A DNA stretch of 64,000 nt from Amia ocellicauda (lineage: Eukaryota > Chordata > Actinopteri > Amiiformes > Amiidae). Below are positions 59,754-64,000 of this stretch, in pieces. The notes under the pieces are model-generated. The model saw only the letters and a list, made by a program, of their open reading frames with translations. It did not search any database and had not been told where the DNA came from. The stretch lies in NCBI RefSeq assembly GCF_036373705.1, contig NC_089855.1, positions 12,985,719 through 13,049,718 of the forward strand. The letters run 5' to 3'. Numbering within the stretch: position 1 is the first letter of the stretch; the number at the start of each line of letters is the position of its first letter. Both the position numbers and the translations under genes were made by a program.

Positions 59754-62700
59754 ATGCTGAGCCCTGCTAACGGGGACCCGCTCCACGTTGCGAACTATGT
59801 GGAGGAGTATTTGGACTTGGTCGAGTCGCTGCCTTTCGACCTCCAGAGAAACGTGTCTTTAATGAGGGAAATCGACGCGAAATACCAAGGTAAGCCGTCT
59901 AAACGATGCCGGGTTTCTCTTGCAGTCTTCACGTCTGACCCTGTTTGAAGCAGCCCTGTGTGTGTGTGTCTGCATCGTCAAAACCGCGGGGCGGAACAAA
60001 AGATTGCCAGCTTTTTAAAACAGTGTTTTCGTCAAATAATTGCTCGGTGGACAGTTAACAAACGGGGGGGACACGGGTCAACTTACCCGGGGATAAAACA
60101 TACCCGCATTTGCCCGTCCAAGAGCCGAAACAACAAAGTGAAGATGAAGCACAACAGCATTTAGGAATGTACAATATTCATGATGGCTGTTGACTGTGCA
60201 GGAGGGGTGTTTGCACTGGTGGGGAGGGTTTCTCTTTCTCTCTTTTGCTTTTCTTTCTTTAAAAACGCATCGGTTGGCAATGTTAATATCCACCGCGGCT
60301 GTGCCCGTTTGGGGGTTTTCTCACAATGGCTTGGCATGGATTTGTGAGAAGTTCGATGTTTTTTAAACAGTTATATAAACCCCGACGCTTTACTTCATAA
60401 ATAGTAGGGTTGTTATTAATAAAAGTTGAAAGAAAATGGCATACAGGAGGAGGGAGACACGTCGCTTTTAAAAGCAGATCAGCGGTGCTTTCGGTGTGTT
60501 TTGGATGTGGCAGTAAAGATTGAATCCTGTAAATGAAATCTAAAACGGGTCATTTTCCAGCCGGCTGCTGGCCTGAAAGACTGGGCTGCTATTAAAAATA
60601 CACACAGATATCGGCAGTTTTTTATAGTGGGATCAAATGGTTTGCTGACACATCGAGGGTTGGCGTATTGGTGTAATGCTTTAGTGTTAACTTGGTAAAA
60701 GAAGCTGTAATGAAGTCTCATTGTTTGTTTATGTCTAAACTGGCTGTAGTTCATAAAATAAAATCTGCGTGGGAATACAGAAGCGAATTTGAAAGCGATT
60801 AAACTTTATAGGCGGTTTGATTCTAGATAATTTACGCTACTTATTTGAATGTAATTTTAGTGTAGTTTAATTGGAGAATGGGCGATTTATGGAGTATAAA
60901 CAGTCCCGCTCTGTGAATGCGCCAACCGCGCTTGACTACAGTTGCGTCTTTGGCCCTTTAATATACACCGGACGTATTTGCATAAAATGAATGACCCCGC
61001 CCCCTCTGTTTGCTGATTGGATATAAAGCACCAGGCCGTCCCCCTTGGTGTCGTATGCGTCTCCTGATTGGGTGCGAAGTTTGTTTTAATCAGAGTGTTC
61101 CATCCCACTTTTGTAGCGGATTAAGGGGGGGAGCAACAAGGTGTTCGGCTTTTCATTGGCTCATTTGCTGTACTAGGGGGCGGGGTTTCATTGTTGTTCG
61201 AATGTTGATTGGCGAGAACGACTGTCGATCATTATTTCTCCCCTGCCTTTTTCCTGCGAGAACAATGGTTTTCCTTAATATTGGGGGCGGGTCTTGCCTT
61301 GGTTGCAAGGGACTGTCTGTATAATATTGAGCGGTCGGAGCTTCATACACTGGAGCGATGTGTTTCTTAAATTGGACGCGATGGCTGTCTCAGTTTGCAG
61401 ACGTGTTTGGCTTTTTTTTTGGTCTGATCTTAGTCACGTGTATGCGAAATCTATCTTCAAAGTGAATCTGTACTGCTTTTCAGACACTGTAATTAAAGGG
61501 ACATGTTAAATATTTGACATCGCCCCTACAATACAAGTGGACGGAATACGGGATGTGACACTGTTGCGATTCGTAATCCCTGCGGTTATTTTTAACACTG
61601 CATATTCGCGGTGCGTTCCTCTCAATTGGGGGAATAGGCTGCAGGGTTGTAGTGTTATAGTGCATTACTAGTCGTGCATGTGTAGTATTTTCACCGGGGG
61701 GCTGTGGAGGGAATTCTTGCAGCTTCTCAAATCGAATGCAAGACGAATGTCATTCCAAACGCAAATGCGAAAATGGATCCCGTGTGAGCTCGCTGTGTTG
61801 TAATTACACTACGGTGTTGTGCTTCGATGGAGACGTTTTTCTAGGAGAATGATTATCTAAATGTCTTGATTGTCTTAAGGCGCAGATCCGCTGTCATGGT
61901 TGAAAGCACATCACTTCGTGTCCGTGTTTAGCCACGGCGTTTGCCACAATCGCAGGTTGAATAGGACCGATTCCGTCTGGGATTAGTGTCCGGAGGCTCT
62001 TCTATATGTTTTAGATGTTGATTTCATGAACGGTTTTATCATGGAGACTGACATGTTAATACAGAGCAACGACAGGGTGTCCCGAGTTAGAGTTCCTACC
62101 GAGTGTGTATATAAGCTTTTGCAGAGCAGTGTTATAGGATGCATATTTAGGGTTGGTTTCACAGACCCAGCACTGGTTTTGCGACTATACAGTGTTAGTT
62201 TAGGTCGAGTAATATAAGACTAGTGCTCATCAAGGTCTGTGAAACCAGCTGTTAAACGATTATATTAGTATGCACAGAGTAGAGCCCCTACAGCTGGTTT
62301 CACAGATCTCGATTAGCGCTACACAATAACAGGATACTGGTTCAAGACTAGTCTGGGTCTGTGAAACTAGCCCTTATGTAATTGTGTAAGTACTTCATAT
62401 TATTTTGTATTTCTGCAAACAAAGCACTGCCAAAAATTATAGTAATTTTTCCGAGGGGAGAAAAATAAATAAATGCATACATCAGTGTCGCATATCTTTG
62501 GATGCTCATAATTGTGGGTACAAATTCCATGGAATGCCCTGTTCAATATAATTATAATACTATAATATAGTTAAAACATAATAATTATACAATTGATTAT
62601 ATTTGTTAATATGTAGAGCAAAATTACCATATTGAAAACCTCTTGGGTCAGATCGTAAAGTGATTATTTTTCCCCACATAGAATTCTTAATATCTAGATG

Positions 62701-63715
62701 AAATAATGCATACGCTGTATTGTAGAGACTCTTCAGGGCTTTCAAATTCAGATTCAGATTTAAGTGTTAAAGGTGTAGAAATAGTACAGAAAAACTAGTC
62801 ATTGCATGATCATTTTCTTCTGTAAATGCATTTTATCGACAGTATGTATTTGTAGTTTTTGTCCTGTGAACTATTTAGCTGTCAGATTTTCAAAGCCTTA
62901 TATGTTCTGTAATATTGTTAGAAGTAGAAGCCATGCAGTCATTTATTATGTTAATTTGTCAGAACCACATTCTCTAAGTTGACTTCGGTTTTATTCTGGT
63001 TATTGCAGAGATTCTGAAGGAACTGGATGAGATCTACGAGAAGCACAAAAAGGAGGCGGACCCGGTGCAGAAGAAGAGGTTGTTGCACTGCATCCAGAGA
63101 GCACTGATCCGCAGCCAAGAGCTCGGTGATGAGAAGATCCAGATCGTCAGCCAGATGGTGGAGCTTGTCGAGAACCGGAGCAGGCAAGTGGAGAGCCATG
63201 TGGAACTCTTCGATGCCTGCCAAGAGCCCAATGAGGGCTTGGTCACTCCAGGCAAGACTAGCCAGGAGAAAACTAGAAATGAGTCCACGGGCACCAACGA
63301 AAAGCACAGCAACAAGCGGTCCAGGCGGCAGAAGAACAACGAGAACCGAGAGAACTCCAACAACAACCTGGACCATGGAGATGAAATCAGCTCCGGGACA
63401 CCCAAGGAGAAGAAGGCTAAGACTTCGAAGAAGAAGAAGCGGTCAAAAGCCAAAGCCGAGAGGGAGGCCTCTCCTGCAGACCTGCCCATTGATCCCAATG
63501 AGCCCACATATTGCCTGTGCAACCAGGTATCGTACGGAGAGATGATCGGCTGCGACAACGACGAATGCCCCATCGAATGGTTTCACTTCTCTTGCGTTGG
63601 ACTCAATCACAAGCCCAAGGGCAAATGGTACTGCCCCAAATGCAGGGGAGAGAATGAGAAAACCATGGACAAAGCTCTTGAGAAATCCAAAAAGGAAAGG
63701 GCATACAATAGGTAG
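59754..63715 (+). CDS. ING1: Inhibitor of growth protein 1 (p33ING1b-type isoform)
   Basis: Chromatin reader that binds H3K4me3 and brings a Sin3/HDAC complex. Exon 1 is 59754-59889 ([20 protein letters not shown], donor GTAAGC after phase 1). Exon 2 is 63009-63715 (acceptor TTGCAG, stop TAG). Total 843 nt, 280 residues; human p33ING1b has 279. Domains in order: an N-terminal ING helical domain (about 1-105, with [20 protein letters not shown] and [20 protein letters not shown]); a divergent Asn/Gly/Lys-rich linker; a basic nuclear-localisation region ([18 protein letters not shown]); a C4HC3 PHD finger (about 213-260, [20 protein letters not shown], aromatic-cage Trp near 236, zinc ligands complete); and a C-terminal polybasic tail ([10 protein letters not shown]). 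The start is chosen by alignment to the conserved MLSPANG; an in-frame ATG lies 7 codons upstream at 59733. Confidence 0.97.
61012..61376 (+). promoter_or_regulatory. CCAAT-rich segment, possible internal ING1 promoter
   Basis: Inverted CCAAT boxes (ATTGG) at 61016-61020, 61067-61071, 61155-61159, 61208-61212 and 61371-61375, a TATAAA at 61022-61027 and GC boxes (CCCCGCCCCC near 60997, GGGGCGGGG near 61178). The boxes share flanks such as TGATTGG. ING1 in mammals uses alternative first exons, so an internal promoter is plausible, but I found no alternative first coding exon with a convincing start. Confidence 0.4.
62150..62251. mobile_element. Foldback MITE copy 1
   Basis: Starts GGTTGGTTTCACAGACC and ends GGTCTGTGAAACCAGC, which are inverted copies, about 100 bp in all. 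This GGTTTCACAGACC-type foldback is familiar from fish genomes. Family name not assigned. Confidence 0.65.
62291..62374. mobile_element. Foldback MITE copy 2
   Basis: Starts CAGCTGGTTTCACAGATC and ends GGGTCTGTGAAACTAGCCC. It has the same termini as copy 1, from which it is separated by about 40 bp. The interior contains AAGACTAGTCTGGGT. Confidence 0.65.
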
Positions 63716-64000
63716 TTAAGTGTTGTAACATGGACAGAGAACACCACAAATGTGCATATTTATGATGAGGGTCATTGTTCTTTCAATTGCAAGGAGTGTT
63801 GACATTTTTGAAATTTGGGAAGGGGTGGGGCTCTTGTATTCAGAAGCTCTCTGACTAAGTCCAGCCTTACCTTTAAGCACACAGGGTTAGAAGGAAAGAT
63901 ATGAGACGGAAAGATCTATCAATTAATGACAAAACAGCAGCAGTGTATGCAGCTCCAACAGTAATGTGAAGGATGAGCGCTGAGACCTGGAGATCGCTGG
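63716..64000 (+). other. ING1: ING1 3' UTR (start)
   Basis: Sequence after the ING1 stop up to the window edge. No poly(A) signal is present yet, so the UTR continues beyond the window. Confidence 0.6.

Larger units (their letters stand above)
59890..63008 (+). other. ING1: ING1 intron 1 (3.1 kb)
   Basis: It begins CpG-rich and turns AT-rich after about 62400. It contains a CCAAT-rich segment (61000-61380) and two foldback repeats (62150-62374). No other gene recognised. Confidence 0.8.

Noticed and set aside
62951..63573. Two long minus-strand frames
   Set aside because: Shadows of ING1 exon 2, whose protein is conserved to the last residue.

Overview
This is nuclear DNA from a vertebrate, most likely a ray-finned fish. 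Five genes are split into many short GT-AG exons and are recognisable by protein similarity. The introns carry Tc1-like elements, a hAT element and tRNA-derived SINEs of the kinds common in fish. The gene order COL4A2 (+), RAB20 (-), NAXD (+), CARS2 (-), ING1 (+) matches, in order and strand, the block I know from human chromosome 13q34. I cannot name the species.

Layout. 1-22,700: the 3' part of COL4A2 (35 coding exons, 1,411 residues, complete NC1 domain and stop at 21,818). Two of its introns are swollen by a hAT element with a perfect 8-bp target duplication, and by a decayed Tc1-like element that itself contains an LTR-like insertion. 22,769-23,672: a Tc1-like relic with long inverted repeats. 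24,859-31,445: RAB20 in two exons. 32,601-40,057: NAXD with two alternative first exons, one mitochondrial-like and one signal-peptide-like, both spliceable in frame to exon 2. Nested in NAXD intron 1 on the same strand is a two-exon gene for a Myb/SANT-like (trihelix) protein. 44,120-57,445: CARS2 in 15 exons, with two adjacent Tc1-family transposons in one intron. 59,754-63,715: ING1 in two exons.

RAB20/NAXD and CARS2/ING1 are head-to-head pairs with GC-rich, CCAAT-containing gaps. COL4A2/RAB20 and NAXD/CARS2 are tail-to-tail. The genes do not form one pathway: basement-membrane collagen, endosome/phagosome traffic, NAD(P)H repair, mitochondrial tRNA charging and chromatin reading.

I found no new multi-gene system. 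The points most worth checking are the dual NAXD first exons, the nested Myb/SANT gene and its phase-compatible donor, a nearly complete Tc1 transposase with DD36E spacing, tandem CCAAT repeats in RAB20 intron 1, and a CCAAT cluster in ING1 intron 1. All exon borders were read by eye from frame, phase and splice consensus, without transcript data.
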